DNA of 35,467 nucleotides from Rostrohypoxylon terebratum (lineage: Eukaryota > Ascomycota > Sordariomycetes > Xylariales > Hypoxylaceae), in contig MU386040.1 in the NCBI GenBank assembly GCA_022497145.1, forward strand, positions 1 to 35,467, written 5' to 3'. The position numbers and the translations under genes were made by a program. The notes below the pieces were generated by a model. It was not told where the DNA came from. It did not search any database and saw nothing but the letters and a program-made list of their open reading frames with translations. Shown here piece after piece: positions 1-12,489 of the stretch; within the stretch, counting starts at the first letter, position 1, and each line of letters begins with the position of its first letter.

Positions 1-479
1 CTAAAATTAAAAGTGGGTCAGTGTAATTGAATTGAATTGAGTGGCTTGGCGTGCGTGTACACCAGTGTAATAGCGTGTAGTTGTTCCGAGCCCTGTTAGT
101 GATCCATGGCGAACTAGGTACCTGCTTAATATCGTACCACCTGGAAGAACTTACAATTACTGTCAAAGTGCGGACTTGGAAACTTTAGAAATGACGGTGT
201 TGTTAGGTAGGAAAAGACTGTTTTAAGATACAACTTGCCTGAAAATATGGCATACACACGCGAACCATTCTTTGCCCACATTTCCAAGGCTACCTAGGCA
301 GGTAACTAATAACTACAATTCGGAGATTGATATAAATAGACCCGTTGGTAATTACCTACCAGTAAACATTTTTTTATGAAGGGGTACATTTCTCGTCTCT
401 ATCAAGCATGGGTTATTTAATTCGGTAGCTAAGTATATAGGTACCAGTCAGACAGGAGTCAAAAGAACTTCCTTCCGTA
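1..479. other. Intergenic, no gene recognised
   Basis: No coding pattern, RNA gene or repeat that I can support. The sequence is moderately AT-rich. It contains scattered TACCTAGG/AGGTAACT words of the kind that recur in spacers across the window. It lies downstream of the broken STAND-like gene, which is on the minus strand and ends at 480. Confidence 0.5.
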
Positions 480-2229
480 TCATCTATCTCTCTCGGGTGC
501 TCCGGCCTGTAGATCGATTCTTCGGCCCCGTCTTACCAGCTCCCTTGCTGGTTTCATCGCCATGTGCCTCTCTTCTAGCTTGATTCCTGATGCCAAAATT
601 TGCGATTGCCCCGCAGTAGTGAGTAGAATGTTGAACGTTATCCCCGGCAGTTTCTGGTGAGCAAACAGTATTCTCAGGAACTGGATGCACCATTGACCTC
701 CATCTCCTAACTCTAGATCGTTCAACCCGTCAATGACACAGTACGCAAGGACTGGTGTTTGTTGTAACAGCGCCTCTAAGACCTCCAACGCTATGTCCCA
801 TGAGCCCTCTTCTTGCTTCAATGCCTTAAGTGACTCTTTGCTAATTCTAAGCGTGTCGGAGGGTCGGCTGAACTGGAGAAGTTGACATATCAAACTATAA
901 ACCATGCCAATCAACCCAACCTGCTCGACACTCATACCCAAGCGCAACTCGCCATGATGTGGCCTCTTACAGAAGTGTGATATTATTGGAGCTTTCGCTT
1001 GCTACGCAGCAGCAACAACCGCTAGCGCCGAGGCTCGAGCGCTTGTCATGCCTGTTGGCTCGTAAGGACTCGATATCCATAATGTCCGAGGTGCCAAACC
1101 ATCTATCATCCAATCCCGCAGTTTTGGCAATACAGCATCCTCGGCTACCCAGAAACTCCCCGCACCGAAATGGGCTGGCATTTCCTCGCCAACGATATAA
1201 AGTTCCAGGGTAGGGATATACTCCCGAGCTTCAGAAAGCGTTATGGTATCTTCGGTCTGGATCGGGTCGCTAGGAATAGACCCTATAGCTAGTTTGCGGC
1301 TCTGTGTGGGCTCAACGAGGTTGGCCTGCCCCAATGGCCTTTTTCCTCTCCAACTTTCCTCCATCAGCTGAATCATCGAGTACCCAGCTGTTGCCATATC
1401 CTCAAACCTCCCACACAGAACAGTAACCATGGCGTGATTACAGATTTGTCCTTCACGATACAGTTCCTCGATTTCGGAATGGTTCTTGGCAGCCTATGCG
1501 ACTTCGTAAGTTGTCTTGCCAGTCATCATGCAGTATACTGACCACCTACCTTGACGAGACAGGAAATACTTAATACCAAAACCGACGTATACTCATTCTG
1601 CGACGGCAAGATTGAAAATACCGATTTTTGATCGTCAAGGGTCTTACAAAGCTTCTTGAAGATTTTGTACACCTGTCGAATATCACGATTAGGTAAGGAG
1701 GCCGTAGGAGATAGGTAGAGTATGGTTTCACTGTTACCGGTCCATTGCTCTCCTTCCACTTTTATCCTAACTTATCAATAGAAGTCTTGGGTTCACTCAC
1801 GTCCCGTTCTACTATATCTTTGAGTACCTCCCTCGCCCTTCGTTTGGTTGATGTGTAAAAAATGTAAAAAATTCATATGTGCTGCAGCATCCATGGGTTT
1901 TTTTCCGACAAATTTATATGCCATCTTCTTGAGCGAACCTCTGGCAATTTCCGGGGCAATGAAGTCTCTAAGTCTAGTTCAGCTTCAGAAATAGCTAGAG
2001 TACGAAGATACGAATTTTACACATTATCACTACCTCCCCAATTTCGTATAATGGGTTCAACCGCAGCCGCTCTTTCCCGTGTTCCTTTTAATAGATACCT
2101 ACGTATCTGTGCAAGCTCGTCTGTGAATCGTCGGATCACTTGTCGGCCTTCGACAGCATCCGCTGCGGCATCGTCAAACAAAGATGTGGGCTCTATTGCT
2201 CTCAAAAATCTGCCTAGCTTTAGTGAAAG
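480..2229 (-). pseudogene. Fungal STAND/NACHT-like protein, pseudogene
   Basis: Minus-strand remains of a fungal STAND-type protein, a family thought to act in signalling or heterokaryon incompatibility. The N-terminal part (2229-1771) is helical. The middle carries the family-typical stretch with TGNSETILYLSPTASL (near 1733-1688) and an intron at 1494-1549 (GTAGGT to ATAG, phase 0). The NTPase-like part follows, with LWISSPYEP (near 1080), GLIGMVYSLICQLLQF (near 915) and the Walker B-like YCVIDGLNDLE (near 740). I see no classical P-loop GKS, and from memory the family often lacks it. Damage seen directly: in-frame TAA at 2017-2019, TGA at 1873-1875, TAG at 1002-1004, and a one-base shift near 1770 between SEPKTSIDK and RIKVEGEQW. 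The frame resumes cleanly after each lesion, so the pieces belong to one gene. The true 5' end is not visible; the TGA at 480-482 could be the natural stop. Confidence 0.75.
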
Positions 2230-3006
2230 CTAGCCCTTCTGATCACGGATTATCTGCGACGGCCGATGCAACATAACCATCGCGACACTAGAGATTCCAA
2301 TATCCACCCCATTTGGCTACGAGTAGTTATGCCACTCGATGCCACCAGCAACATGGGGCAGGATATCGAGATTAATGCAGAATACATTTACCCTAGTTCA
2401 AGATGGTAATAGCGTAACGGTAGTCAGTCTAGTCCCATTAATCATTCAAATTGATCGTTAGATGAAGACTAGGTATCATCACGCGCGTTCAATCCTTATT
2501 CTTAGGAGTAACCGCTGTAAGCTGTGTTTAATGCTGGCTTGTTATTGATCTGGCCCACTATAATTTGACGCCCAACTTGACCCTTGTCTTCAACCCACGG
2601 AAATATTCGCATATTCTCCTTGCTGATACGATAGCTTCCCCTCCATGGATTATGAGGCTGAGTTTCAAGGACAGGGTCAAATTCGTCCACTATAAATTTG
2701 TAAACTAATTTGCGCAAGATATCCCTCTCAACGGCACGTTCATTGAAGCCCTCAGTCACTGACCTAAGAGGCGAGAGTTACGTCACTACGATCGACACAA
2801 AAGCTCCTATATCTGTAGTCTTGTGTGTCCATACGTTACGGAAGGGACCTCTCAGTACACTGTGGGACTTAGGGATCGGTTCAGCCAAGCGAAACAAATA
2901 GCTCACTGTCCGGGAGAAATATTTGCAATGCGTAGTATCTCGAGCGAAGCTACAGCGGAGGGGCCTGGTGATCATGTCTCCAACGCAACCCCACCTAGTA
3001 ATTATC
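2230..3006. other. Intergenic between STAND-like pseudogene and AAA gene
   Basis: This is the presumed promoter region of the AAA gene to the right. A minus-strand open frame of about 90 codons (2502-2783) has no similarity I recognise and no clear start, so I do not call it a gene. It could be an exon or relic of an unknown gene. No repeat or RNA gene seen. Confidence 0.4.
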
Positions 3007-6000
3007 ATGAAAGACATGGATGTGGCAGAATCGGAGGAAAATAAATTAGGTATGCAAGAACCAGAACGGAAATGATAGTTCAAGATTGCTAACCAGTATG
3101 GAGTAAATGCTTGCGAATCGAATACTCTACAATCAATTGTTGATGCCAAGCCTGCCGAGGGTGTTGAAAGTACAACTACTTCATCTTCACATGACCCCAT
3201 TGCAGCCATAGAAAAGGGCAATGAACAAGCTCCGCCTGAGAAAGAAACACCAACCCCCTTCTCAGAGACCAAACCAACTGGAAATTTTATAACTTTAGTT
3301 CATAATGGCTACAAAGAATTTTTGGTACCATGGAACACATGCAAGACCTGGAAGGTACCTGATACCATTGATCAACTTGACACCCGCGTCTGTTAACATA
3401 TGACAGGGAATGGAAAGTTTCATAAAGTTGTCTTATAGAAACAATGAAGATGCCAAGAAAGAATTCGATGAGGGCAGATTTGAACTTGATGTAGAGGGGA
3501 AGGTTGTCTTTCCCAATACCTGGGAAGATTTGGTTCAGCGAGAGTTGACCGTCAATATTCAGCTCGAATCTGAAGCACTTCCGAAACAGGATCGAGACAA
3601 TGATCTGAAGAAAGATGAGACCGAAGGAGCAAGCGACCAAGAAGAAACCGATGGCAACTTTGAAGATCAATACGAAGTCAAGGCGAAATACACAATCGAC
3701 TATTTTGAGAAACGTTATGGGAACGATGAGCTGGTGTTTACGAGATCCCATGATACCGCTATTGAATTGAAAACATCGAGACACCGTACCGGAAAGGTCT
3801 CTATACTCGAGGAAAAGACAGGTGTGATGTGCAGAAGACGCTATGACCGAGATCCGAATATCGCGTTGGAACGCGCACCAAAGCTTGAAGATGGTGACCA
3901 TATAGAGAGAAAGCATCTGATTATCCATTCTCCACTTCTGGTGAATGCGCTGCGATCAGTGATGAAATACTCCTCCGAAGGACCGTCTGGAGACGGAACC
4001 GAAAGCCTGAGGGAAGGGATGTTCGCATATCCGTATCGGGACTTATTTCATCACCGACAAGAGCTCTTAGAATTTAAGAGCCAAACCACTGGTATTCGAG
4101 CAAACCACAGCGAAGCGTATAATGCAGAATGCGATAGGCATATTGACTTTTTACTCGAGTATCTAAATAATGAGCCTACCGTTCAAGTCAAAGCAATGGA
4201 AGCTCGGTGGGCAAAGAAAGTCCCAACGACAACTTTCGCGGCGCTTTGGCTTTTGCTGGAGCCTGGGTCCGATGTTTATGTTCTCCAAGATGGACAACTG
4301 AACGCGTACGTGGTTGATTCAATCACTGGTGGCGTGGAGCATTTCCATAGAGGATGGTCTCCTAAAATTAGGAGTTACGTTATCCGATTATGGAATTTAG
4401 TATATAACGGCAAGGTTATCACACGAAGGTCTAGAGAGGTTGTCATACCGGTATTTGATGATGAGCGAGACATAACATCCTTGCCAGTGTTCCCAACGAG
4501 GTTCCTGGATCAATTGGACGGCGGTCTTAGACGGAAACAACTGATCGAACGCGGGCGAAAGATGGCTCTTTTCGCAAAAGGTCCCGCTTTCTTAGAATAT
4601 ACCGGCTCGGGATTGAGGTCTGGCTGGAAGAAGGCAAGTCAACATTGATATTGAATTGATAACGGCTACTTCTGGCTAAACAGTGCTAAATTACTTACAG
4701 TACAGTCGAGCCAGAGTAGTCGTGGAACATGAATCTCGCCCTTGGATAAATGAGGAATTTGAAGATTTTTCTGAATGGGAACTGGACAACGATAAATGGA
4801 AAACAGAAATAAGGGAGAGAGCCAGGACGCCCCACTGTGAATGTGAGAGTTGCAATCAAACGAAACTCGGCCAGGAAACCTATATTTATGGAACATTCAG
4901 CGACTATGATGATATTGACTCAAAGCGTTCGCAACCACTCACGGAACATCAATCCTTGATATGCATGTCACACATGTTCGGTTTCGTCCTCAAGGACCGT
5001 ATGTATGGTATGTATCCCTTGGCCATTAGGTATAGCGTGTTGGAGATTGGAGGATTCTAACATTCGACACAGATCTCACCGATATCGGCGGATTAAGCGA
5101 TCTAAGAATCGCGAAGTCTGCCATATATCCACTTGTTCTGCGGCCTGAGTCAAACATGGGCACCATCAAAGCAATAGTCCAGGCTTATATGGACACCGGT
5201 AGTCAAGCAGAGATTTCCAGCGCAGACTTTATCCAAGGCAAGGGCGAAGGTCGAATTTTCCTTCTACATGGACCGCCTGGCACTGGAAAGACGCTCACAG
5301 CTAGTATGTATACCCAATATCCAATAAGACCATCGTACTAACCCCGTACTAAACTCGCCGCAGAGTATATCGCTGAATACACCAAGAGACCGTTACTAAG
5401 TATTACCGCGGCCGATCTGGGCCACGAACCGGTCAAATTGGAAAAGAACCTGCTCCGGTTTTTCAAGTATGCTAACAGTTGGGATGCTATTGTATTACTT
5501 GATGAGGCAGATGTATACCTCGAGAGACGTTCGACCAACGATCTTAGACGGAATAGCATCGTATCTAGTGAGTGACACGCGACATTTGCATACCTAATCA
5601 AGGAGTTCCCCAGTATGAGAAGGGGATTGTGCGGGTGGACTAATCAGGTATGCAGTCTTTCTGCGCGCTTTCGACTATTTCCAAGGTATCTTATTCTTGA
5701 CTACTAACCGGGTGGGCCATTTTGACGAGGCATTTTTATCTCGTATCCACGTAGCGATTGGCTACGAAACTCTTGATGATTCTGCGCGGGAGCAGATCTG
5801 GGATAACCTCTTCAAGAAGCTTAAAGATGGTCATAAGCACGGGGGCCCCGAGATCCGCTACGAATACGAGGCTAAACAGTACGTCATGAAAGACGACGAG
5901 ATCAAATCGCTAGAATGGAACGGCCGGGAGATCCGGAATGGTATGTCTACAGATACTAAATTACGTGTATCATTGACTAATCGCCTGGGTTTATATAGCT

Positions 6001-6252
6001 TTCCAATCCGCCGTTGCCCTTGCAATCTACGACTCAAGGGTCGCTAGAGAGAAAGGGGCTTCTGTTGAAGATTCCATTCCGGAGGTCAAAGAAAGTCACT
6101 TAAAGCAAATCGCGAAGATGTCCACATCATTAAAGAATTATATGACATCAACTCATGAGGGTATCAAGGACTCAGACCTGGCTTACAAGATGGGAATTCG
6201 AAACGACAAATTTGGTGTATCTCAAGGAACTAAATTACCCAGCTTCCGATGA
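3007..6252 (+). CDS. AAA family ATPase with fungal DUF7025-like N-terminal half
   Basis: Predicted 933-residue protein from eight exons: 3007-3049, 3104-3354, 3407-4633, 4701-5007, 5073-5303, 5364-5567, 5656-5940, 5999-6252. All junctions keep frame. The N-terminus is acidic and low complexity. The middle (about residues 95-510) looks like the DUF7025 region that precedes AAA domains in fungi. One AAA domain follows: Walker A GPPGTGKT at about 676-683, Walker B IVLLDEAD at about 729-736, sensor-1-like LTTNR, and an arginine in AFLSRIH. The C-terminal part resembles the fungal AAA lid. Residues for ATP binding and hydrolysis are present, so it is probably an active ATPase; the substrate is unknown. 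The intron at 4634-4700 begins GCAAGT, a GC-AG intron. The first exon and the 3050-3103 intron acceptor (GAG) are the least certain parts. A start further upstream cannot be excluded. Confidence 0.8.
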
Positions 6253-6998
6253 TGTTTGACTGGAGGAAGGGGGTAATCTAGAGATGTATGTTGGGGAATT
6301 GAGCTGGTCCTAGACTCTTGAGTCGAAATTTTAAGAATCAATGATGTTCACATTAAGAATAGGTAGAGTTTATTGATCCAAAGTACACCGACCCAGACTG
6401 CTCACGAATGATTTATAACGTAGTGAGTAGTATCGAGGGTTAACAATCCCAGATATGATCAAATGGATAGAAAGCGTGACTCGGACTCGGACCTACATGA
6501 AAAAGGGGTAAACTCCAGGACCGAAATGGGGCCCCACTTTATCGGTCCCGACAGAGGCATGGCCCGGGGCCAGTGGGGCAGGTGCAACTAGTCATATCGA
6601 TAAGCCAGGTCGACAGGTCGAGTACGCAATTACATAAGCGCCAAGATTTCGCAGAGACATGGTAAGCGATTTGCTCCGCACCAGAAAACTTTCCAACCAG
6701 CCTAAAAATCGAGGTAGAATTTATCCAATCAGCAATCGAGTTTATCCACTAACTGTAAGCTAGGAACCGCTATTGCCCCATCTCTTAGCGCCTGTAATGT
6801 ACAGTACCTAAGTACCGATGTGAGCGACCGACTTTTTCTTACCTGAACTTTTTTTTTCCTTTCCAGGGTTCAAAAGTTCTCCATTTTCACGATCTCACTT
6901 CAACGAAGCCGATCACTTCAACCCACTCGATCTTATTAAACAGACACATTCTAAAAACTATTGTTGAAGTCCGTATGTCATATAATTGATCAGGGGAA
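6253..6998. promoter_or_regulatory. Spacer and presumed RRP14 promoter
   Basis: This is a 746-bp spacer between the AAA ATPase stop and the RRP14 start, both on the plus strand. It should hold the AAA terminator and the RRP14 promoter. Visible elements are a CCAATCA box near 6724 and a pyrimidine tract (run of T) near 6848-6865, common upstream of fungal housekeeping genes. A GC-rich patch with GGGGCCCCA lies near 6526-6570. Regulatory roles are inferred, not shown. Confidence 0.4.
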
Positions 6999-8751
6999 AT
7001 GGAGGACACCACGCTCAAGGTTGGTTCATTCCGGCAACTTGATCCCAATTGCAAACCGAGTGTCGCATGCTCTTCAATATCTTCAATGTCTTCAATATCT
7101 TCGATGTGTGAATGTGGATAACCAACAATGCGACAATATAGGAGCGCCTCCTCAATTCGCAGAAGTCCTTCGATGGACTCTTGTCCTTGATACCGGCTAA
7201 AATGTATTATGGGGAGGAAACAAGCGTAAGTCACACTCCATACTTCAAAGCTCTCGCCCAACACAGCAATATAGCATCATACTAAACCCCGCCGCGCCCT
7301 TGTAGGACCAATGGAAGCGAAAGAAACAGACCAAAGCCGAGGCCGCTGCTGCCAGGCGCAACAAGCTTGACCCAGATAGCGAGTTAAATCGAAGCGTAAA
7401 AGAAGTCATGGATGAACAAGCCCAGAAGAAGCGAAAGCGCGATCAGATGCAGGATGGTGACGACGACGATTGGTCCGATGTAGATGGCGTCGAAGCAGAG
7501 AAGCCCGGCGAAGGATTAAAGAAGAAGACGCAAAAGGATCTCAAGAAGAAACAGAAAAAGTCAGACGAAGAACCACCCGAGTTAAGCGAAAAGGAACGAC
7601 GGAAGGAAGAGAAGAAGGCAGCGCGAAAAGAGCGAAAGGCAGAGAGACAGCTATTAAGAGAGGAAGAAGCAGCTTTCCAAAGACAAACCATCAAGGGTGT
7701 CAACAAGATCAAGCTCGGCACCAGAGAACCAAAACCTGACGCACCATCCAACAACACCCAAACGACCGATGATGCCGAACCTTCGGACATAAAGGATCTC
7801 GATATTGCCGGCCTTGACGACCCCACTGAAGAACACAATTCAACCTCCGCCCCGTCACCCCCATCAGAACCTCAATCACCAATCTTTGATACCAACGGCA
7901 CGCCCGCCGACTCAACCGGCCAAGCTCCTAGCACTACTACATCCGTATCCTCCGCAGCTCCAGCAGAAAAGCCTAAGCATATCAAGGTACCCGCTGACGA
8001 CACTAACCTTCGAGCGCGCCTTGCCGCAAAGCTACAGGCGCTCCGCGATGCACGAAAAGCTGACGTCGACGGAAAGCCCATTCGCACACGCCAGGAACTC
8101 ATAGAAGCACGCCGTAAAAAACAGGCCGAACGCAAGGCCCATAAGAAGGAATTGCGGCGGCAGGCCAAGGCAGAGGCTGACCAGAAGCGCGAGGAAGCCC
8201 TGGCATCTGCTCGAAACTCGCCAGGTAGCATACTCAGCCCGGCCGTTGACCTAGCAGACAACAACTTCTCCTTCGGCCGTGTCGGTTTCGGCGATGGTTC
8301 TCAGTTATCACACGATCTAACCCATGTCTTGAACAATAACAAGAAGAAGGGGCCGTCGGATCCCAAGACGTCTCTTCAGAAGCTAGAGAACCAAAAGAAG
8401 CGATTACAGGCTATGGACGAAGAGAAACGGAAGGACGTCGAGGAGAAGGAACTATGGTTGACCGCAAGGCGACGTGCGGAAGGCGAGAAGATCAAGGACG
8501 ATGAGAAGCTCCTGAAGAAGGCCGTCAAGCGTAAGGAGACGGCTAAGAAGAAGAGCGAGAAGGACTGGAATGCTAGGAAGGAAGGTGTTGCCAAGTCTAT
8601 GAAGGAACGACAGAAGAAGCGGGAAGAGAACATCAAGAAACGACGAGACGAGAAGCTTCTGGGCAAAGCTGGGAAGAAAAAGGGCGCGAAGAAGACTAAG
8701 GGGCGAGCGGGATTCGAAGGATCTTTCATAGGCGGCGGCAAAAAGAAATGA
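6999..8751 (+). CDS. RRP14: SURF6/Rrp14-type ribosome biogenesis protein
   Basis: Predicted 516 residues from three exons: 6999-7019, 7142-7225, 7306-8751, with phase-0 introns of 122 bp (GTTGGT donor) and 80 bp (GTAAGT donor). Exon 2 carries the conserved N-terminal Rrp14 signature FDGLLSLIPAKMYYGEE (residues about 17-33). The next part is DQWKRKKQTKAEAAAARRNK at the exon 3 start. An acidic and lysine-rich linker with a Ser/Pro/Thr segment follows. The C-terminal half is a long charged helical SURF6 domain that ends in RAGFEGSFIGGGKKK. The family acts in the nucleolus on pre-rRNA processing and assembly of both ribosomal subunits. The frame is unbroken and the length is normal for the family. 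The very short first exon (7 codons) makes the start easy to miss. It is the only clear housekeeping gene here. Confidence 0.93.
7071..7106. repeat. Tandem 9-mer in RRP14 intron 1
   Basis: Four imperfect copies of TCTTCAATA/G lie in tandem inside the first intron of RRP14. This pyrimidine-rich run sits upstream of the probable branch site (GATAACC near 7117) and the ATAG acceptor. The 9-bp period would be frame-neutral if translated, but the splice pattern places it in the intron. Confidence 0.6.
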
Positions 8752-10993
8752 GCTACCCTTAGGTAGCCTTCACGGTCTCATTATCGGGTGGAGATGATTA
8801 TCTCCCCCTATGACTATATTCCTCGATACTGTACATACACCCTATTTTCGGCCCCTGGTAATGGCGTTGTTGGGTCTGAATGATTCTATTTTTTGGAGTT
8901 CATCTATCGTAGGACTTGCTCTCGCTTGTGCCACGTTGACACTAGGCTGATATGTTCCCTACGCATAATGTTTCTATTCACGATTCTCGGCATGAACACG
9001 CCAAATCATGGCAACTTTCATCCTTATATTTTCTCATCCGCAGAACCCCCTTTCGATGACTCATTTTCCCATCCCTATCCCTGATCCTCGTTCTCACCAT
9101 CCCACGCCATAATCCCTAATTCTCTCCGTTGATAGGTCCTACTAAATGGCAGAATGACAGTAGCATCGATCGCGGCTTTTTTAGGATTGTTGGCAAGAGC
9201 ACATCGAGTGCCGCTTAACGAAACTAGGACAACTCATATACGCGAGCAAGAGTCATGATTCTTATTCAGTACGCGTCCTAAATGATCGTATGCGGATGAC
9301 CTAGGAGAACGTCAAAACAATATTGGGTTCAGAGTACGGAAAAGGTACTTCGTCGCGAAATATTACGTACCATCGCCGCTACAGGGCATATATCTCTCCG
9401 AGCGAAGTCTTGCATTTTTGGATACTTGCTAAGGTGCCTGTGATTGTAGGACAGGCCATTCTGATCCAAGGCCTCGACAAGAGTTGACAGTTATGGATAC
9501 GTTTGCTCGGCCATACAGACCTGCTGAGAACAGGAATAATGACAGAAGCAATTGGCATACTTATTGTAAGAGGCTTCCGAAGCATCCTGGCCTGCTATCA
9601 AGTTATAGGAAAGTTTTTCGATCGAGGTCTCGCAGAGTGCATCACACTTTTTTTTTTTCGGAATACTCGGAATATTGTCTTGGCGTCACTGTTGTTGGAC
9701 ACACCCTATATATAACCTGCCCACATAAAGCCGTTGGGGTGTTCAAACATACGTGGATACAGCATCTATCTAGGCACTACAGTGAAGGGCCTGTTGGACT
9801 CCGCGTTCATAGGAAGAGACATCGCATGTTAAATCATTCCAACATAGATAAAATCTTGGCGTATCGTCGCCCTTACTACTAGGAACCGACTATCAATATT
9901 TCTTCTCACCTACCAATCGTATGATAACCCCATGACCTTTCTTTCTTACATCAAGTACCGCAATTGCTAATCACTTCTTAGTTACTACCCTCGCAGCAAT
10001 CCAATCTGGGAAGGTTCGTACCATTCAGTCGGATACTCAGCTAACTACTAGGTATATTGCCAATCATGTTTGTTACCAGATACACTCAGAAGGTCGTATT
10101 GATTCCGATGGCTTTACTTCCTATTCGTCCATCTTTCAGTTCCCCTGTGTAGGTAATCTGCTGAGAGAGCACGTTTTGCCTTCCGTCATATTAATCATCA
10201 TCGTGTCCCGCGGAATTCTATTACTGCATCCGACTGATATAGATAAGTTACAAGCTCTGTTCCTGTTGGAGTTATGTACATGTAACCATGTTAGTCCCCG
10301 GTGCGCTTTGCGTTCCAGAGCACCGGATCCGCGTCTCACACTAGCGCCGGCTTCATAGGTGCTTAGTCTATCCAAACCGCGAAGTTTTCACCTCGCTTTA
10401 GCTCCATTGGGTTTGGCCGGAAGCCCATCCGTATGAAGCTCTTCTCGATCTGTACGGTGCTTTGCGAATTGTAATTATATGACCTGTAACTCGAACATTC
10501 CAGCCTTGCAACGGCGGAAACACCCCCCGGCCTTCCGGATAGTTCTGCTGTTCCTAGCTTCGGAGCTCAGTCATCTATAGATATTGAGCGGTCATGGGTC
10601 GACTCAAAGGCGACAACTATTCAAGTCCGAATACTACATTCTGTAGCGTTCCGTGACATTCATCAGATATAAGAAACTCTATGCAAGGCATCCTTTCCTG
10701 ACTACGGCTGTTGGACGTTTTTCATCACGGCTCCAGGGACAATCCATGATACGATATGATCTGGTAGCCTTTCAGGATTGGTCATTTCTATAACAGTGTC
10801 GTGACCTTGCCCTGTGATTATGCTTTTTTTTCTATTTACTTGAGGACAATCCACTTGTAGTTGCGAATGTGGTTCCGATTCGAACGTCCATGTCTCTCCC
10901 TAATCTCGACAAATTACGATCGCACGAACTTCCCGCGAACCGTTCACGTCTTCCAAACTGCACCTCGCAAAAGCAAATTCAAAACTTGGGTCG
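8752..10993. other. 2.2-kb stretch without a recognisable gene
   Basis: No open frame here has a protein family, splice pattern or codon pattern I can support. The longest frame (9484-9882, +) has low-complexity content and looks accidental. A run of ten T lies at about 9648-9658. The left part must hold the RRP14 3' end and the right part the promoter of the rhodopsin-domain gene that starts at 10994. A non-coding transcript or a fully decayed gene could lie here, but I see no positive sign. Confidence 0.45.
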
Positions 10994-12299
10994 ATGATCA
11001 ACTATGATGGTGAGGCTATCAAGCCTCCTATAGAAGGAGTTGGACTGGCTATAATCGTTACATCGGTTATATTCATTCCAATATCGATTGTGGTAGTATT
11101 ACTAAGAGTATGTGTGCGATGGACCGAAAAGTTATTTTGGTGGGATGACGCGACGATGTTCGTGGCCCTGGTTAGTGACGCTTTACGAACGGGATAGCTT
11201 GCGCTTCTTCTAACAAGTATCGATAGCTCGTATATAACGTTACCATAGGCCTCAGTTGCAGAAGTGTTTGGCTCGGCCTCGGAACCCATAAGGATCACTT
11301 GACCGAAAGCCAGGAGCGGGATGCTACGATGTTTTTCGCGATATGGCTCCCCCTTTACGCAACCTGCCTCGTCTTGATCAAGGCGTCCATTTGCTTAACC
11401 ATGCTGCGACTTACTCAAACAATGAGATATACGCGCTGGGCTATCTATGTTCTGCAGTTTCTGAGCATATCCGCATTCATAATTTCTGTAACAGGATCCG
11501 CAACTTCGTGTACGAATTTCGCAGCCAACTGGGACCGAAGGTTACTTGCAGAGGGAAAAGCAACATGCGCGCCTGTCAGTGGTGTATTCGGCATCACTTA
11601 TACTACTACGGCTATAACAATCATCACCGACATCGCCTGTGCCATAATACCTGGTATTGTATTGTGGAACACTCAGCTGAAGTTGAAGGTTAAGGTATCG
11701 GTCGGGGTGCTTTTGTCCTTTGGCTCCCTGTAAGTCGACTCTTGGACAGATGTCGGTGGTCATAGCTCATAATGTCTAGTGCTTCGGTTTGTACGATGAT
11801 CCGGGCTCCTTATGTCAAATACTACGCTGATGATGACCTTATTTGTAAGTCTTCGTACCATAGTTACATTTGTTCTGCGAAATTCTGATTGCATTCAATA
11901 GTTTGGCTTGCAAACCTCGTCTTGTGGTCCAACATCGAGAATGCCGTCGGCCTCATCGCCGGCTCCGTCCCCATCCTCCAAAGATTGATCATGCGTCGCT
12001 TTTTCAAGAGAGATGACTCTGCCCCCACGCCGAACTCCGTGGGTTTAGTAACATTTGGCAGCGCCCCCGTAAAGTCGCGTAGCCGAAAAGTCTTCAGCAA
12101 TCCGACCGACATCGGCTATAGCGTCGCGACGGTACAGACCAACCATGACCCTCACTGGGAACGACTCAACGACGACGCAGACTTCCGGGGCATTCGTACA
12201 GACTCCACGTACGAGGTCCATACATCGCAGGCCTCGCAATCTAATCTAGTCGAAGGGATGGATCAAGGAGTAATACATAAAAGCAACACGAGCCATTAA
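10994..12299 (+). CDS. Rhodopsin-domain (PTH11-like) integral membrane protein
   Basis: Predicted 374 residues from four exons: 10994-11174, 11249-11729, 11780-11844, 11902-12299. The N-terminus is short and extracellular, followed by a hydrophobic segment (GLAIIVTSVIFIPISIVVVL) and the loop RVCVRWTEKLFWWDDATMF. The WDD pattern is typical of the fungal rhodopsin-like domain. After the first intron come GLGTHKDHL, then helices with a conserved W and Cys-containing loop (NWDRR...CAPVSG), RAPYVKYY and a last helix, about seven membrane segments in all. The tail is polar and about 110 residues long. These proteins sit in the plasma membrane and are viewed as orphan receptors; some PTH11 relatives sense host surfaces. 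There is no CFEM domain. The frame is intact. The first donor (A|GTGACG at 11175) is inferred from frame restoration and is weaker than the others. Confidence 0.87.
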
Positions 12300-12489
12300 T
12301 AGAGGGTGGAAAGCTCACGCAGACAAACGTCGCCGAACAAAACTAATAAGATGATACTTAACTAGAAATTTCTGTCTTCATTGACTTGCAAAGACCGTAT
12401 ACTACGGTATAATGTACCTATGCTACCTTAGGGCTGAACTTAATCTTACTATATACAATGCATTCTATCCCCATTACTTTTGATATCTA

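Noticed and set aside
2778..3272. 164-codon minus-strand frame
   Set aside because: It is antisense to exons 1-2 of the AAA gene and shows no family marks.
7443..8741. Several minus-strand frames rich in Ser, Arg and Phe opposite RRP14
   Set aside because: They are shadows of the lysine/glutamate-rich RRP14 coding sequence.
9484..9882. 132-codon frame as a gene
   Set aside because: No recognisable domain, no splice context and an overlapping second frame of similar quality; likely chance.
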